This document shows, piece after piece, positions 38,101 to 45,626 of a stretch of DNA of 64,000 nt. Numbering within the stretch: the stretch's first letter is position 1; the number at the start of each line of letters is the position of its first letter. The position numbers and the translations under genes were made by a program. A model generated the notes under the pieces. The model was given only the letters and a program-made list of their open reading frames with translations, was not told the origin of the DNA and did not search any database. The DNA comes from Archangium sp. (lineage in GTDB: Bacteria; Myxococcota; Myxococcia; Myxococcales; Myxococcaceae): assembly GCA_030681645.1 (NCBI GenBank), contig JAUXRX010000024.1:124001-188000 (forward strand), read 5' to 3'.

Positions 38101-38156
38101 CGGCCCCGCCCCCGGGCGCGGTCATCGCCGTCGACTACCGCACCGCCTGCTTCTGA
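35139..38156 (+). CDS. Surface lipoprotein with Ig-like (choice-of-anchor D) repeats and VWA-like domain
   Basis: ATG 35139 is chosen over ATG 35130 because AGGA lies 8 nt upstream and the lipobox VTSC (MRRLTLIALTLAVTSC) follows; 1005 aa. Residues about 40-730 contain six or so Ig-like repeats of the HYDIN/choice-of-anchor D type, each with a strand like LDFGRLPLG, LQFGQVPLN or MDLGLVQQ and a following N.. strand. Residues about 733-950 are VWA-like, with DILLVVDDSCSMGDEQ giving a D-x-S-x-S style MIDAS, and a later VVIVTDAVEQSP. A small beta domain (ITVTVDGVTLPSSAWRFD) ends the protein. Likely a cell-surface binding protein. Confidence 0.85.
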   Translation: MRRLTLIALTLAVTSCKCGSSGVSGRFGELVIVQVGATGREVLSREATLTLPPSFMETAGVAEVPVRNIGQEEIVIVSVTRLEGSEALSLEGAAGIAVGADSDAALPVAFAPPQVADATLPDVTHRAKFSLALSGAREGEAELIVELVALAVARDCFVPSVIDFGLVPLQQAVVSPLALQNGRALPATTTVGALGGADPSAFFFDVMSPLEIPAGGRVEVPVRFSPLEERAYAATVSIQRGGTCPAAEVRLIGTGSNQAISWNPTQLDFGRLPLGVAVTRTVTVVNNSNVALSLAGSVASGEFTLEPGTPTVIPARASAGVQVTCAPRTLGPLAATLALDIGTLPVTPARVPMTCVGGGPRIRVDPNPLQFGQVPLNSIGTAVTRRRLLVQNVGTAPAAAGDPSNNLVLGRGGAVPWFAIVPKNGRTRAEEFTVALRGTYDNTVGLPAVAGQNFAEFEVLIAPTSQGVREADLLVYSNDQNEPAARIAITAVPRQPEDCRLTATPEGADFGATPRGAVLNRIITLANAPDASGATCLVSGIEMAPGSNLAFQVADPAISSVLIPRGEARTVRVQAVVPGDANVGDYLRGSLRFNVSGENGPRELPVDLKVSRCLVVDPPLMDLGLVQQNCTSGSKNVTLYNVCGLPITIAGSSTPGLPFRITSSPLGAGPVILDPSNQLTIQVAVAPTTVGSFTDVIRVDTEEAGTPYSEAVALRARADPMGVQQESFTQGTAEVDILLVVDDSCSMGDEQAALATNFAAFMSSAATSNGNWHIGVTTTDAFAQKGVLKREPSNPATLTPNTPNVASLFAQKVLVGTAGSGLEQPFSAMALAVAEPNRSGFNAGFLRADAALAVVIVTDAVEQSPNSVGSYLTALRAAKGQRSELVSISVVGPFTPPGTTCITEGLVDTGRYLPAITGTGGVQSDICTLDWATDLQAISRSVFGARRIFELGSTARGPNDITVTVDGVTLPSSAWRFDSTNNAVVLDTAPPPGAVIAVDYRTACF

Positions 38157-38196
38157 AGATTCCGCCCAGCAGGGGTTGCGCGGCGCCTTGACCATC

Positions 38197-38225
38197 GTTA
38201 GAGTTATATTGACTCTTACGGAGGT
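38197..38225 (+). promoter_or_regulatory. Putative operator dyad over the -10 region of the SPFH gene
   Basis: GTTAGAGT (38197-38204), a 7-nt spacer and ACTCTTAC (38212-38219) form a dyad matching at 7 of 8 positions. Its centre is a TATATT box (38205-38210), and GGAGGT (38220-38225) follows just before the ATG at 38229. No -35 sits at the usual distance; TTGACC at 38188 is only 11 bp from the box. This suggests control by a dimeric regulator binding across the promoter. Confidence 0.4.
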
Positions 38226-38228
38226 CAC

Positions 38229-39188
38229 ATGGTCCGATATCTCAAGACGACGCCGACCCAGTACGTGATGCAGTTCAAGTCGGGGAAGGTGAAGCGCGAG
38301 GGCGCGGGGTTGAGCTTCTTCTACTGGGAGCCCACCTCGACCCTGGTGGTGGTGCCGCTCTCGAGCGCCGACGTGCCCTTCGCCTTCCAGGAATCGACGG
38401 CCGACTTCCAGACCATCACCGTGCAGGGGCAGCTCACCTGGCGGGTGGCCGACGCGAAGAAGCTGGCGACGCTGCTCGACTACTCGGTGACGCGCGCGGG
38501 GCAGTGGAAGAGCGACGACCCGCGCAAGCTCGAGGAGCGGCTGGTGCACACCGCCCAGATCCTCACCCAGGGCGTGGTGGGCAAGCTCTCGCTCACCCAG
38601 GCGCTGGGCAGCAGCGAGGCGCTGGCGGCCACGGTGCTCTCCGGGCTGCGCGGGGCCGAGGCGGTGAAGCTGCTGGGGGTGGAGCTGCTCTCGGTGGCGG
38701 TGCTGTCGGTCAAGCCCACGCCCGAGATGGCGCGCGCGCTCGAGGCCGAGGCGCGCGAGGGGCTGCAGCGCAAGAGCGACGAGGCGATCTACGAGCGGCG
38801 CACCGCGGCCGTCGAGTCGGAGCGCCGGGTGAAGGAATCGGAGCTGCAGACCGAGGTGATGGTCGAGCAGAAGCGCCGCCACATTCGCGAGACGAAGATG
38901 GCCGCCGACATCGCCATGGAGAAGGAGCGCGAGGCGCTGGTGGAACAGACCGCGTCGAATGACAAGAAGGCGGCCGAGGCGCAGGCGTGGGCGCTCACGA
39001 AGCAGCTCGAGCCGCTGCGCACCATGGACTGGAAGATCCTCTCGGCGATGCAGGCGGGCGGCGGGGACCCCGGCAACAACATCGCGGTCGCCTTCCGCGA
39101 GCTGGCTGAGAACGCGGGGCGGATTGGCGAGCTCAACATCAGCCCTGACCTGCTTCGCTCGCTGATTCCCTCGACAGTGAAGAAGTAG
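38229..39188 (+). CDS. SPFH/Band 7 domain protein
   Basis: 319 aa with a strong ribosome binding site (GGAGGT). Residues about 5-180 fit the Band 7/SPFH fold (GKVKREGAGLSFFYWEPTST, FQTITVQGQLTWRVADAKKL, LGVELLSVAVLSVKPTPEMA). A long charged coiled coil (about 185-270, EAEAREGLQRKSDEAIYERR onward) follows. There is no N-terminal transmembrane helix, unlike stomatin or flotillin, so it is cytosolic or peripherally attached. It probably oligomerises into rings or scaffolds. It is followed after 55 bp by a NAD-kinase-fold gene on the same strand, with a family B repeat in the gap. Confidence 0.85.
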   Translation: MVRYLKTTPTQYVMQFKSGKVKREGAGLSFFYWEPTSTLVVVPLSSADVPFAFQESTADFQTITVQGQLTWRVADAKKLATLLDYSVTRAGQWKSDDPRKLEERLVHTAQILTQGVVGKLSLTQALGSSEALAATVLSGLRGAEAVKLLGVELLSVAVLSVKPTPEMARALEAEAREGLQRKSDEAIYERRTAAVESERRVKESELQTEVMVEQKRRHIRETKMAADIAMEKEREALVEQTASNDKKAAEAQAWALTKQLEPLRTMDWKILSAMQAGGGDPGNNIAVAFRELAENAGRIGELNISPDLLRSLIPSTVKK

Positions 39189-39192
39189 CGGC

Positions 39193-39235
39193 CCCTCACC
39201 CCGGCCCTCTCCCCGCTGACGCAGGGAGAGGGAGA
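39193..39235. repeat. Family B dispersed hairpin repeat
   Basis: CCCTCTCCC and GGGAGAGGG arms around a short loop, preceded by CCCCTCACCC. It fills the gap between the SPFH gene and the NAD-kinase-like gene and could attenuate read-through. Related copies are at 45577-45618, 50631-50670, 54622-54663 and 54684-54724. Confidence 0.8.
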
Positions 39236-39243
39236 AAGGTGTC

Positions 39244-40164
39244 ATGGATAAGCTCATTCTCGTCACCCGCAAGACCCGGCTCGAGGCGCTCACCGAGCGC
39301 TTCAACACCCAGGCGCAGGCGAAGTTCTACCTGACCCAGGCGGGCCTCGACTTCGCCGACTACGCCCACGAGCACGAGGTGTACCGCCGCTCGCTCGAGA
39401 AGGTGCAGGCGGCGGTGCAGGTCGGCCTGCCGGTGCAGGTGATGGAGCGCGCCCTGGTGAGTACCTACCTGTTCGCGCCCAGCGACGTGGTGGTGGTGCT
39501 CGGGCAGGACGGCACGGTGGCGAACACGGCGAAGTACGTGGGCCACTGCCCCATCCTCGGGGTCAACCCCGATCCCGAGCGCTTCGACGGCGTGCTCCTG
39601 CCCTTCCGGGTCGACGGGTTGCGGCGCGGCCTCGACGCCACGCTCGGCGGCCGCGCCACGGTGAAGGAGGTCACGCTCGCCGAGGCGGTGCTGTCCGATG
39701 GTCAGCGCCTGCTCGCCTTCAACGATCTCTTCCTCGGCGCGCGCACGCACGTGTCGGCGCACTACCGGGTGCGGCTGAACCAGCAGAAGCACGAGCGCCA
39801 GTCATCGAGCGGCATCATCATCTCGACCGGCGCGGGCTCGACGGGCTGGCTGTCGTCGGTGTGCAACATGGCCTCGGGCATGTCGCGGCAGCTCGGCGGA
39901 GAGGCGCTCGAGCCCATTCACCTCGCCTGGGACGCGCGCCGGCTCTACTTCGTGGTGCGCGAGCCGTTCATCTCGAAGAACTCGTCGGCGTCCTGCACCG
40001 CGGGCTACGTGAACGAAGGCACGCCGCTCGAGGTCGAGTCGCTCATGCCCAGCGGCGGCGTCATCTTCAGCGATGGCATGGAAGACGACGCGCTGTCCTT
40101 CACCTCGGGGCTGGTGGCGCGCATCGGCCCCTCGAAGCAACGGGCCCGCCTGGTGATCAGTTGA
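39244..40164 (+). CDS. NAD-kinase-superfamily protein with altered nucleotide motif
   Basis: 306 aa. The NAD kinase/diacylglycerol kinase fold is shown by VVVLGQDGTVANTAKYV (GQDGT at residues 87-91, where canonical NAD kinases have GGDGT), HCPILGVNPDPERFDGVLLP, and ISTGAGSTGW (194-202, the counterpart of the TPTGSTA motif). The C-terminal beta-sandwich region (YVNEGTPLEVESLMPSGGVI) also fits. The replaced glycine and a divergent N-terminus suggest it is not the housekeeping NAD kinase. The pairing with an SPFH protein suggests joint function, possibly phosphorylating a nucleotide or lipid at a membrane scaffold; that is inference. Its 3' end overlaps the convergent lipoprotein gene by 8 bp. 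Confidence 0.78.
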   Translation: MDKLILVTRKTRLEALTERFNTQAQAKFYLTQAGLDFADYAHEHEVYRRSLEKVQAAVQVGLPVQVMERALVSTYLFAPSDVVVVLGQDGTVANTAKYVGHCPILGVNPDPERFDGVLLPFRVDGLRRGLDATLGGRATVKEVTLAEAVLSDGQRLLAFNDLFLGARTHVSAHYRVRLNQQKHERQSSSGIIISTGAGSTGWLSSVCNMASGMSRQLGGEALEPIHLAWDARRLYFVVREPFISKNSSASCTAGYVNEGTPLEVESLMPSGGVIFSDGMEDDALSFTSGLVARIGPSKQRARLVIS

Positions 40165-40885
40165 GCTCGACGCCGGGCGGGAGCCGATCGATGCCGCGCA
40201 CCTCGAAGGCCTCGAGCGAGAGCGAGAGATCGCCCAGCTCGAACAGCCCGGCCCAGTTCCACAACGACCCGTCGCTCGCCACGTGGACCCACAGGCCCAC
40301 CAGGCCGTTCGCCATCTGACTCACCGTCAGCTCGACGGGCACGGTGAGCCGCGCCACCTCGAGCGGGCTGTCCCCGCCCGTCGACAGCCGCAGCGCGGTG
40401 TGGATGTTCACGGTGATGGTGCCCTTCGCCCAGCCCAGCGTGCCGTCACCGAACCAGCGCACGGTGAGCACCGCGGGCTCGGCCAGCGCGAAGCTCACCC
40501 GGCTCAGCGTGAGCCCGTTCGGCGGCACCTGCTGCGCCGTGAAGGTCACGTCGGCGAGCGCGGCATCGAAGCGGGTGACGCCCAGCCGTGGCCCGCTCGT
40601 CTCCGTCCCCGGCTCGGTGAAGGCGTACCCCTCGAGCCAGCCGTCGACGAGCGCGATGGGCACGGTCGAAGTCACGCCAGCGAGCACGCGCCGGGTGCTG
40701 AAGGTGCCCAGAGAATCGACGGGGTGAACCCGGAACTCCGCGGTGTCGAGCTCGAGGCGTTCGCGCGGGGTGAGCTCAGGCGGGGCGAGAGCGACGGTGC
40801 CGGCCGGGTGCTCGAACACGGGCGCGAAGTCGTGACCGCAGCTGGAGAACCCGATGACGACCAATGCAGTGAGCAACGGTCTCAT
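40157..40885 (-). CDS. Lipoprotein, unknown function
   Basis: 242 aa with a good ribosome binding site (AGGAGG, 7 nt before the ATG) and signal MRPLLTALVVIGFSSC (lipobox FSSC). The rest is predicted to be mostly beta strands without further cysteines (ARLTVPVELTVSQMANGLVG, LWVHVASDGSLWNWAGLFEL). No family recognised. Possibly a beta-barrel-associated or ligand-binding envelope protein. Confidence 0.75.
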   Translation of the reverse strand: MRPLLTALVVIGFSSCGHDFAPVFEHPAGTVALAPPELTPRERLELDTAEFRVHPVDSLGTFSTRRVLAGVTSTVPIALVDGWLEGYAFTEPGTETSGPRLGVTRFDAALADVTFTAQQVPPNGLTLSRVSFALAEPAVLTVRWFGDGTLGWAKGTITVNIHTALRLSTGGDSPLEVARLTVPVELTVSQMANGLVGLWVHVASDGSLWNWAGLFELGDLSLSLEAFEVRGIDRLPPGVELN

Positions 40886-40935
40886 GACGAACCTCCTGTG
40901 AGGAGGCTAACCACGGGCCCTGCAGCGGCAACGCC

Positions 40936-41511
40936 TCACCAGGCGACGTCGAAGACCTCGACTTCGCGGGAGATCTCCTGCTGCGCGCCGATGCGCTCGC
41001 CCAGCAGCTCCATCGCGTCGGACAGGTGCATGGGCGTCAGGCCGCTGCCCAGCGCCGAGGGCACCAACCGCTCTTCCGTCAGCAGTGGACGGTGCATCAC
41101 CTGCCAGGCGCGGGCGAGGTGCTGCGCGGCGCCACCGGCGATCACCTGCTCGGCCCAGGCGTCGAGATCCGCCGCGAAGGGAACGAGGCGCTCGCTCACG
41201 GGATCGAAGCGCACCACCGCACCTTCTGCGTCGACCGCGAACTGGCGCAGCACGGCGTCCATGGCGAAGAAGGTCAGCCGTTCGTCGAGGTCGAACCAGC
41301 GGCGCCAACCGGTCGGCGCGTTCCAGGCGGCGAGGCCGGGAATCGAGCCGGTCGTCTCAGCAGGCAGCACCAGCAGCGCGGCGTCGAGCGCCCGGAACCC
41401 GTTCTTGAGTTGGTACAGCCCGCGGAGCGCGCGAGGCAGCCGCGTTCCGGGGGACGGACCCGACAAGCGCCCCACCGCCAGCGACGCCCGATTGACCAGA
41501 AAGGAGAGCAC
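40936..41511 (-). CDS. SMI1/KNR4 (SUKH)-like protein
   Basis: 191 aa from GTG 41511. Features that recall SMI1/KNR4-type folds are LPRALRGLYQLKNGFRAL near the start, FDLDERLTFFAMDAVLRQFA and AVVRFDPVSERLVPFAADLD followed by AWAEQVI; this is the 'eND-G-.....D..G.V..w' pattern of YrhA-like members. Such proteins often serve as immunity proteins to contact-dependent or polymorphic toxins. No toxin gene is adjacent here, so an orphan immunity or housekeeping role is possible. Divergent from the urate oxidase gene. Confidence 0.55.
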   Translation of the reverse strand: MLSFLVNRASLAVGRLSGPSPGTRLPRALRGLYQLKNGFRALDAALLVLPAETTGSIPGLAAWNAPTGWRRWFDLDERLTFFAMDAVLRQFAVDAEGAVVRFDPVSERLVPFAADLDAWAEQVIAGGAAQHLARAWQVMHRPLLTEERLVPSALGSGLTPMHLSDAMELLGERIGAQQEISREVEVFDVAW

Positions 41512-41633
41512 GGCCTTCCCCTTTCCAAGGTCCGTGCCGCACGTCGTCTCGCGGACTTGCGCGGGCGGGCGCGGCCGAGGGGCAGGACATTGAAGTCAGG
41601 GGGCCATGGATCTAGCGATACATTCGCCGCCCT

Positions 41634-42851
41634 GTGACGATCCATGAGTTTCTCGATCTCCTCGTTCGTTCGGTCCACCTCATCGCCGGCATCATGTGGA
41701 TCGGCAACTCGATGCTCTTCAACTGGCTCGATCGCAACCTGGAGAAGGCGGCCGGGCGGGAGAACGAGGTCGGGTACGAGGGCAAGATGTGGATGGTCCA
41801 CAGCGGGGGCTTCTACGAGGTGGAGAAGCGCCAGCTCTCGCCCGGGCAGATGCCGGCGAAGCTGCACTGGTTCAAGTGGCAGAACTTCACCACCTGGGCC
41901 TCGGGCATCGCGCTGCTGGTGGTCGTCTATTACCTCAACGGCGGCGCGTACCTGATCGACCCGGCGGTGCGCGCGCTCGGGGTGACGCAGGCGATCGCGT
42001 TCTCGGTGCTCTCGCTGCTGCTGCCCTTCACGGTGTACCACCTGATGTGGCGCACCATCGGCAAGTCGGCGCCGGTGATCGCCGGGCTCGTCTCTCTGGC
42101 CGCGCTGCTGGTGGTCTCGTACGCGCTCACGCAGCTCTTCTCGGGCCGCGCGGCGTACCTGCACGTCGGCGTGCTGCTGGGCACGGTGATGACCGGCAAC
42201 GTGTGGCTGGTGATCGTGCCCAGCCAGCGCATGCTGGTGAAGGCCACCGAGTCGGGCCAGGAACAGGACTACGCGCTCAACCAGCGCGCCAAGCAGCGCA
42301 GCATTCACAACAACTACATGACGTTCCCGTTGCTCTTCATCATGTTGAGCAACCACTTCCCCGGCACGTACAGCCACCCGCTCAACTGGCTCATCCTCTT
42401 CGTGGTGATGTTCGCGGGCGCGGGCATTCGGCACTTCATGAACATCCGCTACGCGCTCTCGAGCACCGCGGCGTGGCTGGGGCCGATCGCCGGCATCAGC
42501 CTGGCGACCACCGTGATCCTCTTCGTGCTCACCGCGCGGCCCGCGGCGGCCACGCCTGAGCCCACCACGAAGAGCACGGGGAAGCCGCCGGTCACCTTCG
42601 CGCAGGTGCAGGGCATCATTCAGACCCGGTGCGTGACCTGCCATTCCGCCACGCCCACCGAGCCGATGTTCCCGGTGGCGCCCACCGGCGTGATGTTCGA
42701 CTCGCCGGCGCAGATCCTCATCCTCGCGCCGCGCATCAAGGAGCGCGCGGTGGTGACGAAGACGATGCCGTTCATCAACAAGACGGGCATGGCCGACGAA
42801 GAGCGGGAGCTGCTGGGCCGGTGGGTCGACGAGGGCGCGCACGGTCAATGA
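41634..42851 (+). CDS. puuD: Membrane-bound urate oxidase with C-terminal cytochrome c (PuuD-like)
   Basis: 405 aa from GTG 41634. About eight transmembrane helices cover residues 10-305, with motifs typical of the urate hydroxylase PuuD membrane domain: LVRSVHLIAGIMWIGNSMLF, a WMVHSGGFYEVEK loop, and HNNYMTFPLLFIMLSNHFP. A periplasmic cytochrome c domain follows, with heme motif CVTCH (333-337) and a downstream methionine in KTMPFINKTGM as possible distal ligand. It would oxidise urate and pass electrons to cytochrome c rather than to oxygen. None of the other purine-degradation genes are nearby. Confidence 0.85.
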   Translation: MTIHEFLDLLVRSVHLIAGIMWIGNSMLFNWLDRNLEKAAGRENEVGYEGKMWMVHSGGFYEVEKRQLSPGQMPAKLHWFKWQNFTTWASGIALLVVVYYLNGGAYLIDPAVRALGVTQAIAFSVLSLLLPFTVYHLMWRTIGKSAPVIAGLVSLAALLVVSYALTQLFSGRAAYLHVGVLLGTVMTGNVWLVIVPSQRMLVKATESGQEQDYALNQRAKQRSIHNNYMTFPLLFIMLSNHFPGTYSHPLNWLILFVVMFAGAGIRHFMNIRYALSSTAAWLGPIAGISLATTVILFVLTARPAAATPEPTTKSTGKPPVTFAQVQGIIQTRCVTCHSATPTEPMFPVAPTGVMFDSPAQILILAPRIKERAVVTKTMPFINKTGMADEERELLGRWVDEGAHGQ

Positions 42852-42855
42852 CTCC

Positions 42856-42882
42856 CCGTTCACCCCGAGTGGAGTCGAGGGG
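42856..42882 (+). repeat. Family A dispersed repeat forming a likely ribosome binding site
   Basis: A single copy (CCGTTC...CCCGAGTGGAGTCGAGG) fills the gap between puuD and the kinase gene. Its GAGGGG end lies 3 nt before the kinase ATG and is the only Shine-Dalgarno-like sequence there. Confidence 0.8.
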
Positions 42883-42885
42883 CCC

Positions 42886-44721
42886 ATGAGCCCGGAGGAC
42901 CTCCCCTCAGACGCAGACGTGCTGCTGCAAACCCTCAAGGGTGAGGCCCAGACGCTGGTGCGCAGCCCCAGCTCGACCGTCGCGCCGCCGCAGGACGGGC
43001 GGGTGGGCCGCCGCGCGCTGGAGATCCTCAAGGGGCTCGTCTTCGACCCGAAGGCGCTCACCGACGAGGGCCCGCTGGGCCAGGGTGGCATGGGCGTGGT
43101 GCGGCTGGCGAAGCAGGTCGCGCTCGATCGCCACGTGGCGGTGAAGTTCCTGCGGCCCGAGCACCGCAAGCAGAGCGACGTCGAGGCGCTGCTGTCTGAA
43201 GCGTGGCTCGCCGGCGCGCTCGAGCACCCCAACATCCTCCCGGTGTACTCGGTGGGCCTCGACGCGCAGGGCCTGCCGGTCATCGTGATGAAGCGCATCG
43301 AAGGGCGCACCTGGACGACGCTCTTGCGTGACCCGGCGGCGATGGCGGCGCACGCGCCGGGCAAGGCGCCGCTCGACGAGCACCTGCGCATTCTCCAGCA
43401 GATCTGCAACGCGGTGCACTTCGCGCACGCGCGCGGCGTGGTGCACCGCGATCTCAAGCCTGACAACGTGATGGTGGGCGAGTTCGGCGAGGTCTACGTG
43501 GTGGACTGGGGCATCGCCACGCGGCCGGGCCCGTGCGTGCAGCTCGCAGGGACGCCCGCGTACATGGCGCCCGAGATGCTGGGAGGTGCAGGCGCGACGA
43601 TCACCGAGCGCACCGACGTGTACCTGCTGGGCTCGATGCTGTTCGAGGTGCTCACCGGCCGCGCGCCGCACCGAGGGGAGACGCCCCAGCAGCTGGTGAG
43701 CCACGTGCTGCGCTCGAGCCCCACGCTGCCGGCCGAGGTGCCCGAAGAGCTCGCTGACCTCGTGGTGCGGTGCATGAAGCCGAAGCTGGAAGACCGGCCC
43801 GAGAGCGCGCTCGCGGTGCGCCGGCACCTGGAGGCCTTCGTCGAGCACCAGGGCTCGTTGGTGCTCGCCACGCAGTCCGAGCGGAGGGCCGACGAGCTGC
43901 GCGAGCTCCTCAGGCAGCCGACGTGCGACGCCACGCGGGTCTACGGGCTGTTCGCCGAGTGCCGCTTCGGCTTTCAGCAGGCGCTGGCGGCGTGGAGCCA
44001 CAACACCCACGCGCGGGCGGGCCTCGACGGGGCGCTCGAGGCGATGATCCACTTCGAGCTGAAGCAGGGCTCGGTGCAGGCGGCGCGCGCCATGTTCGCC
44101 GAGCTCGCGAATGGTGACGCCGGGCTGAGCGCTGCGCTCGAGGCTGCCACCAGACGCGAACAGGAGAAGGTGAACGAGCTGGAGCGCCTGCAGCGCATCG
44201 AGCGCCAGCTGGATCCGCGCACGGGCAGCACCGTCCGGTTGATCGTCAGCGTGGTCGTCGGGGCCATCTGGGCGGTCAGCCCGATGCTGGGGGCGGTGGT
44301 GCTGCCGCGCTACGGCGACTTCGAGATGATCTCCACCGCGCCGCTGGCGCTGTTGTCGGCGGTGGTGATCGCGGTCAGCGCCTTCCGCACGAAGGCGCGC
44401 ACGAAGCTGAACGGCCAGCTGTTGGCGGTGGTGCTCTTCGGCATGGTGGTGCAGGCGACCTTCGTGACCAGCTGGTACCTCGCGAACGGAGACCTCGGCC
44501 GGTACGCGGTGCCGGTGCTGTCGGGGTTCTGGTTCGTGGTGAGCGGCGTCATCACCGTCTCGCTGCTGCCGCCGATGTGGCCCACCGCGCTGGCCTACCT
44601 GCTCTCGTCGCTGGGCGCGTTGTGGTGGCCCGAGCTGCGGTTCGTCTTCGCGTCGACAGGCAACCTGGCGCTCATCATCAACGCCATCGCGGTCTTCCGG
44701 CGGCAGGGCCCGGGCCCCTGA
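42886..44721 (+). CDS. Hanks-type Ser/Thr protein kinase with C-terminal membrane domain
   Basis: 611 aa. The kinase domain (about 58-325) has the glycine loop GQGGMGVV, K87 in VAVKFL, the catalytic HRDLKPDN (H187-R188-D189), DWG (207-209) in place of DFG, and APEM. After a helical linker (about 330-445) there are four to six transmembrane helices (about 450-605), an uncommon layout since most bacterial receptors have a single helix before an external sensor. The catalytic residues are intact, so it should be active; the membrane part may be the sensor. Its translation start abuts a family A repeat. Confidence 0.88.
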   Translation: MSPEDLPSDADVLLQTLKGEAQTLVRSPSSTVAPPQDGRVGRRALEILKGLVFDPKALTDEGPLGQGGMGVVRLAKQVALDRHVAVKFLRPEHRKQSDVEALLSEAWLAGALEHPNILPVYSVGLDAQGLPVIVMKRIEGRTWTTLLRDPAAMAAHAPGKAPLDEHLRILQQICNAVHFAHARGVVHRDLKPDNVMVGEFGEVYVVDWGIATRPGPCVQLAGTPAYMAPEMLGGAGATITERTDVYLLGSMLFEVLTGRAPHRGETPQQLVSHVLRSSPTLPAEVPEELADLVVRCMKPKLEDRPESALAVRRHLEAFVEHQGSLVLATQSERRADELRELLRQPTCDATRVYGLFAECRFGFQQALAAWSHNTHARAGLDGALEAMIHFELKQGSVQAARAMFAELANGDAGLSAALEAATRREQEKVNELERLQRIERQLDPRTGSTVRLIVSVVVGAIWAVSPMLGAVVLPRYGDFEMISTAPLALLSAVVIAVSAFRTKARTKLNGQLLAVVLFGMVVQATFVTSWYLANGDLGRYAVPVLSGFWFVVSGVITVSLLPPMWPTALAYLLSSLGALWWPELRFVFASTGNLALIINAIAVFRRQGPGP

Positions 44722-44766
44722 GCAAAAGCTGCACTCCGATCGCCCCTCGCGGGTGAGGCGAGCGTC

Positions 44767-45567
44767 GTGTGCCGCGTCATCCCACAGCTCCTGATGTGCT
44801 CGCTCGCGCTGGGCTGCGCGAAGCCACCGATCCACGTCGCGCTCGACAGCGCGGGCGGGCTCGCGAAGGGCAGCCGGGTGTACGCGGCCGGCGTCGCGGT
44901 GGGCGAGGTGGAATCCGTGCGGGTGGACGGAGTGCAGGCCGACGTCGCCTTCACGCTGCGCCCGGGTCACACGCTCTCGTTGCGGGCCGACGCGTGCGCC
45001 ATGAGCCTCCCCGACGAAGGCGGCTCGCTGCTGCTGTTGTTCCCCGGGAAGGACCTCGAGCGCCTCTCGCCCCGCGCGGTGCCGGGCTGTGAGCCGGGGG
45101 AGCAGCGGCTGGTCACGCTCAGGCAGCTGGCGAATGCGGGAGGAGACGCGCTGAGCCAGTCGATTCAGCGCTTCCTCGGCGGGCTGAGCCCCCGCGACGC
45201 CGGCCCGCTGGAGGCCTGTGGGTCGCTCTCGGTGAGCCGGCTGCGGGTCGAGCAGGTGAGCGCGGTGCCGCTGCTGCTCCCATCGGGTGGGAAGCGGCTG
45301 TGGTTGTCAGTGGAGAACCGCGGCGAGAGCCCGGTCTCGCTCGACACGGCGACCTTCCTCGACGCGCGCGGCACCATCGCAGCGCAGGCGCACGTGCCGG
45401 AGGAGGCTGACCTCTTCATGTCGATCTCCATTCCGGCGCACACGCGGCGCGAGGTGAGCGCGATCTTCGCGGGCACGAAGGCCAACCAGGTCAGCGCGGT
45501 GGAGATGAAGGCGTCGTTCCCCGACTCCGCGCCCGGTGGGGCCTGCAGCGTGCGCTGGCCGCTTTGA
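44767..45567 (+). CDS. MCE/MlaD-like domain lipoprotein
   Basis: 266 aa from GTG 44767. Signal MCRVIPQLLMCSLALGC has lipobox ALGC. Residues about 22-110 resemble an MCE domain: ALDSAGGLAKGSRVYAAGVA followed by VGEVESVRVDG and a strand ADVAFTLRPG. The C-terminal half (160-266) is a separate beta-sandwich-like domain (RLWLSVENRGESPVSLDTAT). MCE proteins carry lipids across the periplasm, usually with an ABC transporter; none is encoded nearby, so this may be an orphan or act with components elsewhere. Confidence 0.75.
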   Translation: MCRVIPQLLMCSLALGCAKPPIHVALDSAGGLAKGSRVYAAGVAVGEVESVRVDGVQADVAFTLRPGHTLSLRADACAMSLPDEGGSLLLLFPGKDLERLSPRAVPGCEPGEQRLVTLRQLANAGGDALSQSIQRFLGGLSPRDAGPLEACGSLSVSRLRVEQVSAVPLLLPSGGKRLWLSVENRGESPVSLDTATFLDARGTIAAQAHVPEEADLFMSISIPAHTRREVSAIFAGTKANQVSAVEMKASFPDSAPGGACSVRWPL

Positions 45568-45576
45568 TCCAACGAT

Positions 45577-45618
45577 CTCCCTGACTCTCCCGGAGCGGGA
45601 GAGGGTCGGGGAGAGGGC
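45577..45618. terminator. Family B repeat acting as a bidirectional terminator
   Basis: CTCTCCC-GGAGC-GGGAGAG hairpin followed by a second GGGGAGAGGG. It lies between the convergent MCE lipoprotein and alpha/beta hydrolase genes, where a shared terminator would be expected. There is no T-run, so any termination would depend on the stem. Confidence 0.5.
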
Positions 45619-45626
45619 AAGACCCT

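Noticed and set aside
38188..38210. Standard sigma-70 promoter TTGACC/TATATT before the SPFH gene
   Set aside because: The spacer is only 11 bp, far from the usual 16-18 bp.
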